62,877 nucleotides of DNA from Prevotellaceae bacterium (lineage in GTDB: Bacteria; Bacteroidota; Bacteroidia; Bacteroidales; Paludibacteraceae): assembly GCA_020636675.1 (NCBI GenBank), contig JACJXK010000018.1:1-62877 (forward strand). Direction: 5' to 3'. Positions 18,048 to 26,137 of the stretch are shown here, in pieces. The position numbers and the translations under genes were made by a program. The stretch's first letter is position 1. Every line of letters starts with the position of its first letter. Under the pieces are notes generated by a model that was not told the origin of the DNA, searched no databases, and saw only the letters and a list, made by a program, of their open reading frames with translations.

Positions 18048-18249
18048 ATATAAAAAAAGATTCTCCCCATGATTATCCAAAACCGGCAAACATAGGATCA
18101 AATGCAAAATAGCTATTTTTGTCAGAGAGAAAGAGTGATCATTTTGCCATGTCATTTTTCCCATGATCACCAAATGCAAAAGGAGACAAAACATTCCCGT
18201 TTTTTAAATTTTTTTTTCAAAAAACCATTCGTTAGAAAATTTTATTTTT

Positions 18250-18257
18250 TACTTTTG
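18250..18257 (+). promoter_or_regulatory. -7 promoter box for the secreted lysine-rich protein
   Basis: TACTTTTG matches TAnnTTTG, in a very AT-rich stretch about 110 bases before the ATG at 18367. Confidence 0.45.
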
Positions 18258-18366
18258 CAAACGTGATGTTATAAGACTGAGGAAAAGTATAGTTTATGAT
18301 AAAAATCAAAAGGCTATACATGGAATCAAAAAAACCAAACAACTACTCTGATCAGCAAAATTCGAC

Positions 18367-18918
18367 ATGAACAGATATAAACTTTTCTTTCTTTCGTTAC
18401 TTTTCTTCTGTTCAATCCAAGTCATTCAAGCACAAGAGATAAGATTCAAATCCAACAAAAGTGCATCCGGGACTATGGACAAAAGACTTGACGGCATATA
18501 TTCTTGGGGAGCTTGGTATCCCGAAGAACAAGAAATAACCATCAACCTGACGGTAGATTCTGTACACGTGGGCAACAAGACGTACATAATCATCGAACAC
18601 CCCAAAAGATGGATCATCAAGAAAAACATGAAATATGTAAGTTTTGCCTGCGCTGACATAAACTTCTCAAAAGTAAACGTAAAACTTTTCCAATATGACA
18701 ACGGACAGTTCCGTATACACATCATGGGAGAAAAGGGCGCAAAGAAATATTCCGTCAGATATTTGGGAGAGAAAGGATTAAAGATGATAAACAACCAGAA
18801 GGCTGACGGCAAGGATAACAAAAAAGACTCCACCATCAAGAACAAGAAAGACACCAGCAGTTCAAACAACAAAAGAAAAAGTGCAACTACAAACGCCAAA
18901 GGAGGAAAGAAAAAATAG
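18367..18918 (+). CDS. secreted protein of unknown function with a lysine-rich tail
   Basis: 183 residues with a signal peptide (1-23, ending QAQE). Residues 25-140 have the alternating pattern of a beta-rich domain (EITINLTVDSVHVGNKTYIII, then FRIHIMGEKGAKKYSVRYLG). The last 45 residues are almost entirely K, N, S, T and D (DNKKDSTIKNKKDTSSSNNK), a low-complexity basic tail. No family recognised. It sits directly before the IS5-type element, so its downstream neighbourhood has been altered. Confidence 0.65.
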   Translation: MNRYKLFFLSLLFFCSIQVIQAQEIRFKSNKSASGTMDKRLDGIYSWGAWYPEEQEITINLTVDSVHVGNKTYIIIEHPKRWIIKKNMKYVSFACADINFSKVNVKLFQYDNGQFRIHIMGEKGAKKYSVRYLGEKGLKMINNQKADGKDNKKDSTIKNKKDTSSSNNKRKSATTNAKGGKKK

Positions 18919-18932
18919 CCGGATTCCTTTAA

Positions 18933-20301
18933 GGGGGGGGGTTCTATTAATTCGAAATGCGGAAATTTCAAAAAAAACAGGCATCATATAAACTGCCGAA
19001 ATTCATGAGAACTCCGACAATCTGCCCGCTGGTTCCCAAAACTTGCCTTAAGTTATAGGAAAACGCACTGACGACACATGCCTTTCGCTTATGTTTTCTC
19101 CATCATTGCTTGCTTTTTTGACTCTTCAACACGACACGACCCACTCATCCGATGAAATGTGGCTGACGCCTTAAAATCTGTTCGTATCTAGAGATGTTAT
19201 AGATAAGACAGGTGAGAGCGACGTTGGCCTTAGCCCTCGCAATCCCTATCGTCCTGACAACCAGTCCTTTCATGCTCTGTTCCATGAAGCCGAAGACATG
19301 TTCCACTCGGCATCTGACCTTTGACTTCCGACGGTTGTTCGCCTTCTGTTCCTGTGTCAACGGTCTGTTCCTATACCCTTTCTCGCATATCACGGCCTCG
19401 ACTCCGTACTTCTTGAAGACGGCCTCCGTCCCCACGTACCCCGCATCGACAAAACAGGTCTGTCCTCGGTCCGTTTCGTCAAGAAGGGGTTCGAACCCCT
19501 TTGAGTCGTGCACGTTCGCCGCCGTCGTCTCATATTTGGTCACGAACTTGTGCCTCTCGTCGACCTTGGTGTGGCTCTTGTAGCCGTAGAAGGTCTCCCC
19601 CCTTTTTTTCGTCCAACGTGCGTCTATGTCCTTGTGGCTCTTCTTGTGGGGGGTGTCGTTCCATAGTTCGTCCCCATTCCCTTCCTTTATCTTCTGGTTC
19701 TCTTCCCGCGTGTTGCGTTGCCGGGGTGCCACGACAAAACTCGCGTCGATCATCTGGCCTTTGTTGAGTTCGTAACCCTTCTGGCGGAGCATTTCCGTGA
19801 ACTCGTCGAAGAGCTTGTCGTAGGCATTGGCCTTAGTCAGCTCCTCTCTGTATTTCCATATGGTGCGGGCGTCTGGCACGTCGTCCACATTCTCGATGCC
19901 GACGAATCTGCGGAAACTGCCTCTGTCTACTATCTGATATTCAGTCTGTTCGTCACTGAGGCCGTAGTAGCGTTGTAAGAAAAGGACTTTGAACATCATT
20001 ACGCAATCTATGGGACGACGTCCGGCGTTGCTCTTCCTCTCCTTTGTGAACAGGAGCCCTTCCAATGTCGCCCTGAAGGTCTCAAAGTCAAATATGCGGG
20101 TGATGTTCTCCATCGGATTCCCCATCTTGACCAGTCTGTCCTTGCTGTTGTCCTGTTCGAACAGCCCCGTACTCTTTGCCGTACGGAATGCAGTGAGTTT
20201 ATTCATCGCTTTCTTCTTTTATGTACCACATATACAGCAAAAAACGTACCAAAACTCAATTAATTATCTGATTTTTAAATATTTAATTTATAGAAGTCCC
20301 C
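18933..20301 (-). mobile_element. IS5-type insertion sequence (ends tentative)
   Basis: Candidate ends are GGGG..TTCTATTAATT at the left, starting with a G9 run at 18933-18941, and the complement of AATTTATAGAAGTCCCC at the right (20285-20301). About 14 of 17 positions match. Both are bordered by TAA (18930-18932 and 20302-20304), the 3-bp TNA-type duplication expected for IS5 relatives. The element would be 1369 bp with about 210 bases of non-coding DNA after the transposase stop, which is long, so the left end is less certain. Confidence 0.5.
19145..20206 (-). CDS. IS5/IS4-type DDE transposase
   Basis: A 353-residue transposase. The N-terminal DUF772-like domain has VMMFKVLFLQRYYGLSDEQ and RFVGIENVDDVPDARTIWKY. 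The DDE core shows the first acidic motif in KGQMIDASFVVAP, the second in CFVDAGYVGTEA, and the terminal YREK-like region RCRVEHVFGFMEQSMKG. The frame is intact, so the element may be active. It lies at the left edge of the AT-rich island. Confidence 0.92.
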   Translation of the reverse strand: MNKLTAFRTAKSTGLFEQDNSKDRLVKMGNPMENITRIFDFETFRATLEGLLFTKERKSNAGRRPIDCVMMFKVLFLQRYYGLSDEQTEYQIVDRGSFRRFVGIENVDDVPDARTIWKYREELTKANAYDKLFDEFTEMLRQKGYELNKGQMIDASFVVAPRQRNTREENQKIKEGNGDELWNDTPHKKSHKDIDARWTKKRGETFYGYKSHTKVDERHKFVTKYETTAANVHDSKGFEPLLDETDRGQTCFVDAGYVGTEAVFKKYGVEAVICEKGYRNRPLTQEQKANNRRKSKVRCRVEHVFGFMEQSMKGLVVRTIGIARAKANVALTCLIYNISRYEQILRRQPHFIG

Positions 20302-20357
20302 TAAAATCAAAAAGGGGATATTGGGGATTTGGAGGAAATGGAATATTTCCCTGATTT

Positions 20358-20445
20358 CAGTACCTGCAATATCGGCTGTGTTCGGCAGAATTCAAACTCG
20401 TTTTAATTCTGCCCTCACTTGCACAATATTTCCCATAAACACTCT
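20358..20445 (-). pseudogene. decayed fragment of a DUF3987-type gene
   Basis: About 88 bases align without gaps to 32599-32690 at roughly 70% by eye. Shared words include GCAATATCG, CGGCA, TTCAAAC, TGCCCTC and ATTTCC, in order and in the same orientation. The reading frame is broken by stops (the GQ-N-FE pattern of the intact protein is still visible). It lies 20 bases past the Argonaute stop. It is the leftover of a second copy of the island's primase/DUF3987 gene, so the cargo between 20450 and 31270 is flanked by related sequence in direct orientation. Confidence 0.6.
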
Positions 20446-20464
20446 ATTTCCCTCATTTCTTCGA

Positions 20465-22654
20465 TTATAAGAACCAAAGATTATCTTTCCCAATATTTGC
20501 AGGTATTGAACCGGTTGTGAAATGTGGTGCGATTTGAGCAATCATTTCGGGATATTTAATTGTAACAGGGAGATTCTGTTGTTTGACTGACTTCCAGTAT
20601 ATGCGACTAAATTGATATACCTGGTCGATCAATCCGTTTATTGTAGGAGTTGTTAGTAAAGAACTGTCGGAATGACATTTGATTTTCAACTTGACCGGGA
20701 ACGGATAACCTTCAATGCTTCGCGTGTTGTTGTCGGAATAGCGGGTGTTGTTGCAAAGCAAATAGGTGTTGTTGCCCAAATTTATGTAACGACCGCTGTA
20801 AGGCATCTTTTCAACAAAATCATTGTCGAATACTACAATGTCTTCTGATTCGGTTTTGTTGATTGTGACCACAAAAACGGGTACATCAACACCAATATTA
20901 TAAAGCATATTCTCAATAATTTCTACTTCATCTTCGCGCATATCTTTGTAATAGTGGATAACGAGCCTTTCGAGATTGGCAATCGTATTTCTATAATCCA
21001 TGATAGCTGATTCGATAGAACCGACTAGCTCTTTTAATTCGTCCTTATGGAAATATTCAAATGAATTAAATGCGCCGGTGTTATCAAAAGAGAAAGCAGA
21101 ACCAATGTATTGAATGTTGGTGTCGGAATGTTTGAAAGCCCCCACCCCGATAATTATTTCCCTATATTCGGGAACTGCGATTTTCCAAGGCGTACCGCCA
21201 AGTTTTGCGTTTATAGCAATGGCGATATTTTGCAGTGTGTATGCAAATGCATCTTTGCCTTTTTCTGCATCAGATTTTAATACCGTGAGCATTTTATCCG
21301 TCTCGATACACTGGGAAGATATGTTTCTTTTCAATAGAGCCTCTTTTACTTTGTAGTACACATTTCGTTGCTCGATTGCTTTTGTATGTTTCCCAATCGG
21401 GGTCAGGTATATAGCCAGATATTTTGCTCCTGTGAAGTCCTGATTATCCAGTTTTTCCTCTATTTCAAAAAGTGGATTTTCCAAGTTTTCGAAAGCAGGG
21501 TTGAAACTTTTAGGAGCTAATGAAACGGGTACATCTATGTACTTAAATAGTCCACCGAATATTTTATAGCCCTTACGCAGGTAGTTCGATAAATCGTTGG
21601 TATTACCAACATGCTCTTTGGGAACAATGAAAAACATCTGAATATTGCCGTGGCGAGGTTGTTTAAATGGTCCATTATTCACTCCTCGTTGCGGAATCAT
21701 GTCCGTTTTGTTCTTACCAAAAATCAGCTTCTTACTGTCCGGGCTTGTTTTGCCGGGTTGAACCTGAGTGAAATTATCCAATACAGGTATTATATTTTTG
21801 AACTCTTTAGCAGTAAGGTATTTGTTTTTAAAATCAAAGATTTTTGAAAGGTATTTTGTATATCGGTTTTTCTTTATGTACGGATTTTCGTTTTCTTCTT
21901 CCTCCGCATCATGCCCCAGAAAAGCCCCTAATCGATTATTAATTATTGGGTAAACACTGTTGTAATTTACCGGTTCTCCTTTCTCCATCCATTCTTTTAA
22001 GCGACAGAATTTAGTTACCTGCATTTTCTGGAGGGTATTATTGTCTCCATAATGGCTAATATAAATAACCTTTACCAGCAAATCAGCAGGGTTGAGGCTT
22101 TCAGACAATGTTTCCTCAAATGGGTTGTCATTTGAATTGTCAAACTCTGCGAGAAATGCCGCTACCGATTTTTTGTAAACCTTTGCTTGCCGGTCATAAG
22201 AGAGAACTATTTCAGGCGTGTTGAAAAAATGATTGTAATTTACCTTTATCGTAAACCGATCATAAACAACACAATCTTTGATTTTTTTAGCGGTAACATC
22301 TGTTGACCGAAGCCAAATCTGATTGTCTTTGATAAATGTAGGTTCGACCAGAATATTTTTAGTGGTAAAATAGTGCTTTATTTCTCTATTATAAAATCGT
22401 TTGACAAAGGCGAAGTTCTCTTTGCTAAAGTTAACCGATAGTGATTGAAAGCCCTCCAACTTCCTATCAAACGAAGTGTAGATAGTATCTGCATTAGAAA
22501 TATCGGGGAATATTTCTTTAATGTTACACGGGAAAAGTTGGTGACTCAACTTTGTAAGTGAAACACCTTTTCTGTCTTTTCTGGAGAAATAGAAAATTTT
22601 GGGTTCTTTGGGGAACTCGAAAGCTAATGTGTTAGTGAAGAGAGATTCGTTCAT
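20465..22654 (-). CDS. long prokaryotic Argonaute (pAgo), predicted nuclease-inactive
   Basis: 729 residues. The N/L1 region has NQIWLRSTDV and EIVLSYDRQAKVYKKS (about 112-163). The MID domain (about 410-490) carries the 5'-phosphate guide-binding set at canonical spacing: Y433, K437, Q448 and K484 (in NAKLGG). The PIWI domain follows, with IIIGVGAF at 501-508: the position where active Argonautes have the first catalytic Asp (GxD) is Gly505. A KDM at 570-572 may keep the second motif. The chain ends WFL, as expected for the C-terminal carboxylate that enters the MID pocket. Inactive long-B pAgos usually pair with a nuclease, SIR2 or membrane effector; none is adjacent. Known pAgos bind guides and act in defence; here that is inference. 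Confidence 0.8.
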   Translation of the reverse strand: MNESLFTNTLAFEFPKEPKIFYFSRKDRKGVSLTKLSHQLFPCNIKEIFPDISNADTIYTSFDRKLEGFQSLSVNFSKENFAFVKRFYNREIKHYFTTKNILVEPTFIKDNQIWLRSTDVTAKKIKDCVVYDRFTIKVNYNHFFNTPEIVLSYDRQAKVYKKSVAAFLAEFDNSNDNPFEETLSESLNPADLLVKVIYISHYGDNNTLQKMQVTKFCRLKEWMEKGEPVNYNSVYPIINNRLGAFLGHDAEEEENENPYIKKNRYTKYLSKIFDFKNKYLTAKEFKNIIPVLDNFTQVQPGKTSPDSKKLIFGKNKTDMIPQRGVNNGPFKQPRHGNIQMFFIVPKEHVGNTNDLSNYLRKGYKIFGGLFKYIDVPVSLAPKSFNPAFENLENPLFEIEEKLDNQDFTGAKYLAIYLTPIGKHTKAIEQRNVYYKVKEALLKRNISSQCIETDKMLTVLKSDAEKGKDAFAYTLQNIAIAINAKLGGTPWKIAVPEYREIIIGVGAFKHSDTNIQYIGSAFSFDNTGAFNSFEYFHKDELKELVGSIESAIMDYRNTIANLERLVIHYYKDMREDEVEIIENMLYNIGVDVPVFVVTINKTESEDIVVFDNDFVEKMPYSGRYINLGNNTYLLCNNTRYSDNNTRSIEGYPFPVKLKIKCHSDSSLLTTPTINGLIDQVYQFSRIYWKSVKQQNLPVTIKYPEMIAQIAPHFTTGSIPANIGKDNLWFL

Positions 22655-22680
22655 GGCATTAAAATCAATAATATAACATG

Positions 22681-22784
22681 CAAAAATAATAAGAAAATTT
22701 CCATTCTGGTGCTATTATAATGAACAAATGTTTGAAATAACTTGTTTGTTTATGAACAAATGTTCAAAATAATACATATCTTTG
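22681..22784. promoter_or_regulatory. divergent control region between pAgo and the ORP-like operon, with paired operator-like sites
   Basis: Two direct copies of ATGAACAAATGTT lie 32 bp apart. The right one contains a dyad GAACA-AA-TGTTC (22754-22765); the left is GAACAAATGTTT (22722-22733). A -7 box TATCTTTG (22777-22784) points toward the DUF134 gene 38 bases on, with the right dyad sitting where the -33 region would be. For the other direction, CAAAAATA (22681-22688) reads TATTTTTG on the minus strand, 27 bases before the pAgo start. The sites suggest one dimeric regulator acting on the operon; DUF134 is the obvious candidate. Confidence 0.55.
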
Positions 22785-22821
22785 CTGCATCAATTTTACT
22801 TATATCGAAAAAAACAAGCTT

Positions 22822-23232
22822 ATGTCTCGTCCAAAACAGTGTCGAAAAATCGTTTCTCCCCCATTAATGATAGGATTCAAACCTTATGGAGTTCCACGAT
22901 CTATGATTGAGGAGGTTATTTTGCAATATGATGAATACGAAGTCATACGATTACTATATTATGAAGGAATGCTACAAGAGCAAGCTGCCGAGAAAATGAA
23001 TATCTCACGCCCTACTCTTACCCGTATTTATGAAAATGCACGCAAAACGATAGCCAAGGCATTTGTTGAAGGTAAAATGATTGTAATCGAAGGTGGAAAT
23101 GTGGATTTTGGTGGAAACTGGTATCGTTGCAGAAAATGCAGCAAGTTGATAGATGGCCTTGAAAACCACACTCCTTGCAAGAATTGTACGAGTTACGGGA
23201 AAGATGAATTGACTCTAATAAATGAAGTATAA
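22822..23232 (+). CDS. DUF134 family helix-turn-helix protein
   Basis: 136 residues, the usual DUF134 length. The opening MSRPKQCRKI and the FKPYGVPRS words are characteristic. The HTH is EEVILQYDEYEVIRLLYYEG ... QEQAAEKMNISRPTLTRIY (about 33-72). The C terminus has CRKCSKL ... CKNC, a likely metal or Fe-S site. DUF134 proteins accompany NifX-like/ORP operons in anaerobes and are presumed DNA-binding regulators. First gene of the operon; its stop is immediately followed by the start of the next gene. Confidence 0.9.
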   Translation: MSRPKQCRKIVSPPLMIGFKPYGVPRSMIEEVILQYDEYEVIRLLYYEGMLQEQAAEKMNISRPTLTRIYENARKTIAKAFVEGKMIVIEGGNVDFGGNWYRCRKCSKLIDGLENHTPCKNCTSYGKDELTLINEV

Positions 23233-24069
23233 ATGAAGGTCGTAGTATTATCCGATAATAGAAAGGGAATCCCGGAAAGTGAAACTGAGCATGGGTTATC
23301 GATTTATCTTGAAAGTGATAAATACAAAATTTTACTCGACACTGGTGGTTCTGATTTATTTCTTCAAAATGCTATAAAATCGAATATTGACCTTAGTTTG
23401 GTAGATTATGTGTTTATATCGCATGGGCATATTGATCATATAGGAGGATTGCCACACTTTTTGAAGATAAATTCACGAGCAAAAATTATACTTTCTAAGC
23501 ATGTAATTAATCGTAAATTTTATTCTAAGCGGAATGAATTTCATGATATTAGTTTGGATTTTAATTTTTTAGATTATGCTGATAGATTGATACTTGTTGA
23601 AAAAGAATTGCAACTTGACAATGCGATTTGTATCCTTGCCAACACTTCAACCAAATTCAATCAACCATTGGCTAATCAGATGCTTTTTAGTGAGGATGAA
23701 AGGGGTGAAATAGTCCCAGATGATTTCTCGCACGAACTAATATTTACGATAGATGATAACAACGGGATTTTTGTATTCACAGGTTGTGCACATCAAGGAT
23801 TGTTAAATATACTCGAAACAGTTAGAGAGAAATTTGTTAGCCCCATTCAATGGGTGATGGGTGGATTTCATTTATTGGATTCCCGAAATGGACTTAGGTA
23901 TGAATCTGAAGCAGAAATTAATGAGACTGCTGAGTATATAAACAACTATTATCCCATAACTACATTTATTACAGGACATTGTACAGGAGAAAAAGTTGTT
24001 GGTTATATGAAAAATATACTGGATTCCAGATTAATTCAATTATTCAGTGGATATAGTATTCAAATTTAA
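23233..24069 (+). CDS. MBL-fold metallo-hydrolase of the COG1237 type
   Basis: 278 residues. The metal motif ISHGHIDHIGGL (HxHxDH) is at about 69-80, a further ligand is in FTGCAHQGLLN, and the end has TGHCTGEKV. This matches COG1237, a group distantly related to the archaeal RFAP-synthase annotation but without a settled reaction. Such hydrolases recur in ORP/NifX-like gene sets. Start codon follows the DUF134 stop with no gap, so the two are translationally coupled. Confidence 0.85.
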   Translation: MKVVVLSDNRKGIPESETEHGLSIYLESDKYKILLDTGGSDLFLQNAIKSNIDLSLVDYVFISHGHIDHIGGLPHFLKINSRAKIILSKHVINRKFYSKRNEFHDISLDFNFLDYADRLILVEKELQLDNAICILANTSTKFNQPLANQMLFSEDERGEIVPDDFSHELIFTIDDNNGIFVFTGCAHQGLLNILETVREKFVSPIQWVMGGFHLLDSRNGLRYESEAEINETAEYINNYYPITTFITGHCTGEKVVGYMKNILDSRLIQLFSGYSIQI

Positions 24070-24078
24070 ATAACAAAT

Positions 24079-24384
24079 ATGAAAATAGCAATTTCATCAG
24101 AGGGCAATACCCTTTTATCAAATATTGACCCGCGTTTTGGGCGATGTTCATTTTTTGCTTTTTACGATAGCAAAACTGGGAATACTGAATTTATAGCTAA
24201 TCCGGCTAAAGAATCGGCAGAAGGGGCAGGTCCTGCATCTGTACAATTTATTGCATCGCAAGGAGTAGAAAGAGTAGTAGCCGGTGAGTTTGGTGGAAAG
24301 ATTAAATCACTGCTTGATAGCTTACATATTGAAATGCAAAATGAAAGAGAAAAAACCATTTCGGAAATTATCAAACAATTTTAA
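24079..24384 (+). CDS. NifB/NifX-family cluster-binding protein (ORP-like) 1
   Basis: 101 residues, the size of a lone NifX/NafY/ORP domain (dinitrogenase Fe-Mo cofactor family). The signature DPRFGRCSFFAFYD (about 17-30) and the GVERVVAGEFGGK segment are typical. In nitrogen fixers the fold carries Fe-Mo cofactor; in Desulfovibrio orange protein it holds a Mo-Cu-S cluster. No nitrogenase genes are present here. It keeps only one cysteine (RC). It probably binds a metal cluster handled by the ATPases downstream. Confidence 0.88.
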   Translation: MKIAISSEGNTLLSNIDPRFGRCSFFAFYDSKTGNTEFIANPAKESAEGAGPASVQFIASQGVERVVAGEFGGKIKSLLDSLHIEMQNEREKTISEIIKQF

Positions 24385-24396
24385 AATATATGGAAT

Positions 24397-24582
24397 ATGC
24401 CAAAACTGGATGGTAAAGGGCCAGAAGGACAAGGTGCCGGAACTGGACGGAAAATTGGGAATTGTAGTATCACAACAGATGACGAAAAACTAAAAATATT
24501 AGGAATTGGTATGGGCAAACGCCGAAAAGAAGGTGGTGGTGATGGAAGAAAAAAACGCTTAAAAAGCGGAAATGATTTATAA
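24397..24582 (+). CDS. DUF5320-like small glycine-rich protein 1
   Basis: 61 residues starting MPKLDGKGPEGQGAGTGRKI. The pattern MPxxDxxGPxGxGxxTGRxxGxC is that of DUF5320, small proteins found beside NifX-like genes. The C terminus is highly basic (KRRKEGGGDGRKKRLKSG). Degenerate compared with its neighbour: GPEGQGAG replaces GPMGDGPM. Function unknown; probably co-acts with the cluster-binding proteins. Confidence 0.7.
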   Translation: MPKLDGKGPEGQGAGTGRKIGNCSITTDDEKLKILGIGMGKRRKEGGGDGRKKRLKSGNDL

Positions 24583-24609
24583 AAACAACTTTTTAAAAAG
24601 GAGGTAATT

Positions 24610-24840
24610 ATGCCTGGATTAAATCACAAAGGCCCAATGGGTGACGGTCCAATGACCGGACGTAAAATGGGTAAATGCACCAATTTTGGTGCTGGAAAAA
24701 AAAGTTCTGCTGACGAAACAGCACAGGAAAGCCCAAACACGACCAAACAAGGGTGTGGTATGGGAAGAGGCTTAGGTCGTGGTCAAGGAGGCCAAGGTAT
24801 GGGCATGGGTCGTAAAAATCGCAATCGTAATGGGAATTAA
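24610..24840 (+). CDS. DUF5320-like small glycine-rich protein 2
   Basis: 76 residues, MPGLNHKGPMGDGPMTGRKM at the start, matching the DUF5320 consensus well, then a GRGLGRGQGGQGMGMGR tail rich in Gly, Met and Arg. It is preceded by a good ribosome-binding site, AAGGAGGTAA, at 24598-24607. It looks like a tandem paralogue of the preceding gene. Met-rich stretches could bind copper(I), but that is speculation. Confidence 0.8.
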   Translation: MPGLNHKGPMGDGPMTGRKMGKCTNFGAGKKSSADETAQESPNTTKQGCGMGRGLGRGQGGQGMGMGRKNRNRNGN

Positions 24841-24956
24841 TTTTTGTGATTTTGAAAAGGAACAATTCCTAAGCATTGTGATTGGGAAAGTCGCTCTATA
24901 AAGCATTATTGAAATATAAATGATGTAAATAATATTAATCTTTTATTCTAAAAATT

Positions 24957-25664
24957 ATGGAACAAAATGTATTTTCAATGCCAAGAATTGGAGAAGCAGC
25001 ACCGGAATTTAAAGCCGTAACCACGCAAGGAGAAATTAATTTTCCAAGTGATTATAGTGGAAGTTGGGTCATTTTGTTTAGCCACCCAGCTGATTTTACA
25101 CCGGTTTGTACTTCAGAGTTCATGACTTTTGCATCAATGGAAAAGCAATTCAATGCTGCAAATTGTAAACTGGTAGGGTTATCCGTAGACGGACTTTACA
25201 GCCATATTGCATGGTTGAGAACCATCAAGGAAAAGATTGAATACAAAGGAATGAAAAATGTAGAAGTAACATTCCCTCTGATTGAAGATATTACCATGGA
25301 AATTGCCGGCAAATATGGTATGATTCAGCCCGGCGAAAGCAATACAAAGGCTGTGAGGGCTGTATTTGTTATTGATCCAAAAGGTATTATCCGCACTATT
25401 ATTTATTATCCATTAAGCCTTGGGCGCAACTTTGATGAACTATATCGGGTAATAATTGCTCTACAAACAGCCGATGAATTTAGTGTCGCTACTCCGGCAG
25501 ACTGGCGACCGGGCGATGAAGTTATTGTTCCCACTGCCGGTTCTTGTGGTGTTGCGAAAGAAAGAATGGAAAGTAAAGCCGAAGATACGAAATGTTATGA
25601 TTGGTTTTTCTGTACCAGGAAATTAGACAAAGATACAATCTTGAATAAAATTGTAAAGAAATAA
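24957..25664 (+). CDS. peroxiredoxin (Prx6 / archaeal-type AhpC-TSA)
   Basis: 235 residues. The peroxidatic cysteine is in the canonical HPADFTPVCTSEF. The C-terminal extension has GSCGVAKERME and DTKCYDWFFC, like the archaeal-type Prx6 group, where C-terminal cysteines act in resolution. It reduces hydrogen peroxide or alkyl peroxides in the cytoplasm. The gap before it (24841-24956) is 116 bases of AT-rich DNA, so it may have its own promoter. Inside an Fe-S-centred operon it would protect oxygen-sensitive clusters; that is inference. Confidence 0.92.
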   Translation: MEQNVFSMPRIGEAAPEFKAVTTQGEINFPSDYSGSWVILFSHPADFTPVCTSEFMTFASMEKQFNAANCKLVGLSVDGLYSHIAWLRTIKEKIEYKGMKNVEVTFPLIEDITMEIAGKYGMIQPGESNTKAVRAVFVIDPKGIIRTIIYYPLSLGRNFDELYRVIIALQTADEFSVATPADWRPGDEVIVPTAGSCGVAKERMESKAEDTKCYDWFFCTRKLDKDTILNKIVKK

Positions 25665-25768
25665 AAGCTCAAATAAAGAATGCGTGTATGCGTAGTAAAA
25701 GTTGACAAGATGAATTTTTATCAACTACGAAACATACAAGCAATTGTTTTACACTAAAAATTGAAATT

Positions 25769-26137
25769 ATGACTAAAAAAATTGCCATTCCGATGGAAAA
25801 CGGGACATTATGTTCTCACTTCGGGCATTGTGAGTATTTTGCAATTGCCACCGTACAAAACAATCAAATTTCAGAAATAATTGAAAAAACACCACCGGCA
25901 CATGAACCGGGCGTATATCCACGATGGATTGCTTCGTTTGGAGTTACCGATGTAATTGCCGGAGGGATGGGACAAAAAGCCATTGATTTATTTAATCAAC
26001 AAAATATCAATGCTTTTGTTGGGAGTCCTATAAAAGGAGCCAAAGAGATTATTGAAGATTTTTTAGCGGGAAACCTCTCCCTGAATGCAAACTATTGTAA
26101 TCACGATGACCAACACGAACACACTTGCCAACACTGA
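25769..26137 (+). CDS. NifB/NifX-family cluster-binding protein (ORP-like) 2 with His/Cys tail
   Basis: 122 residues. The NifX-type motif is CSHFGHCEYFAIA (about 12-24), followed by DVIAGGMGQKAIDLF. The C-terminal tail CNHDDQHEHTCQH is dense in metal ligands and absent from the first paralogue. Such a tail suggests metal storage or delivery. The gene overlaps the next one by 32 bases. Confidence 0.88.
   Translation: MTKKIAIPMENGTLCSHFGHCEYFAIATVQNNQISEIIEKTPPAHEPGVYPRWIASFGVTDVIAGGMGQKAIDLFNQQNINAFVGSPIKGAKEIIEDFLAGNLSLNANYCNHDDQHEHTCQH

Noticed and set aside
22719..22774. Two similar AT-rich repeats as a possible CRISPR
   Set aside because: Only two copies, imperfect, no spacer series and no cas genes; better read as operator sites.
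24079..26137. NifX-like genes as evidence of nitrogen fixation
   Set aside because: No nifH, nifD, nifK or nifB in the operon; the gene set fits ORP-type systems instead.
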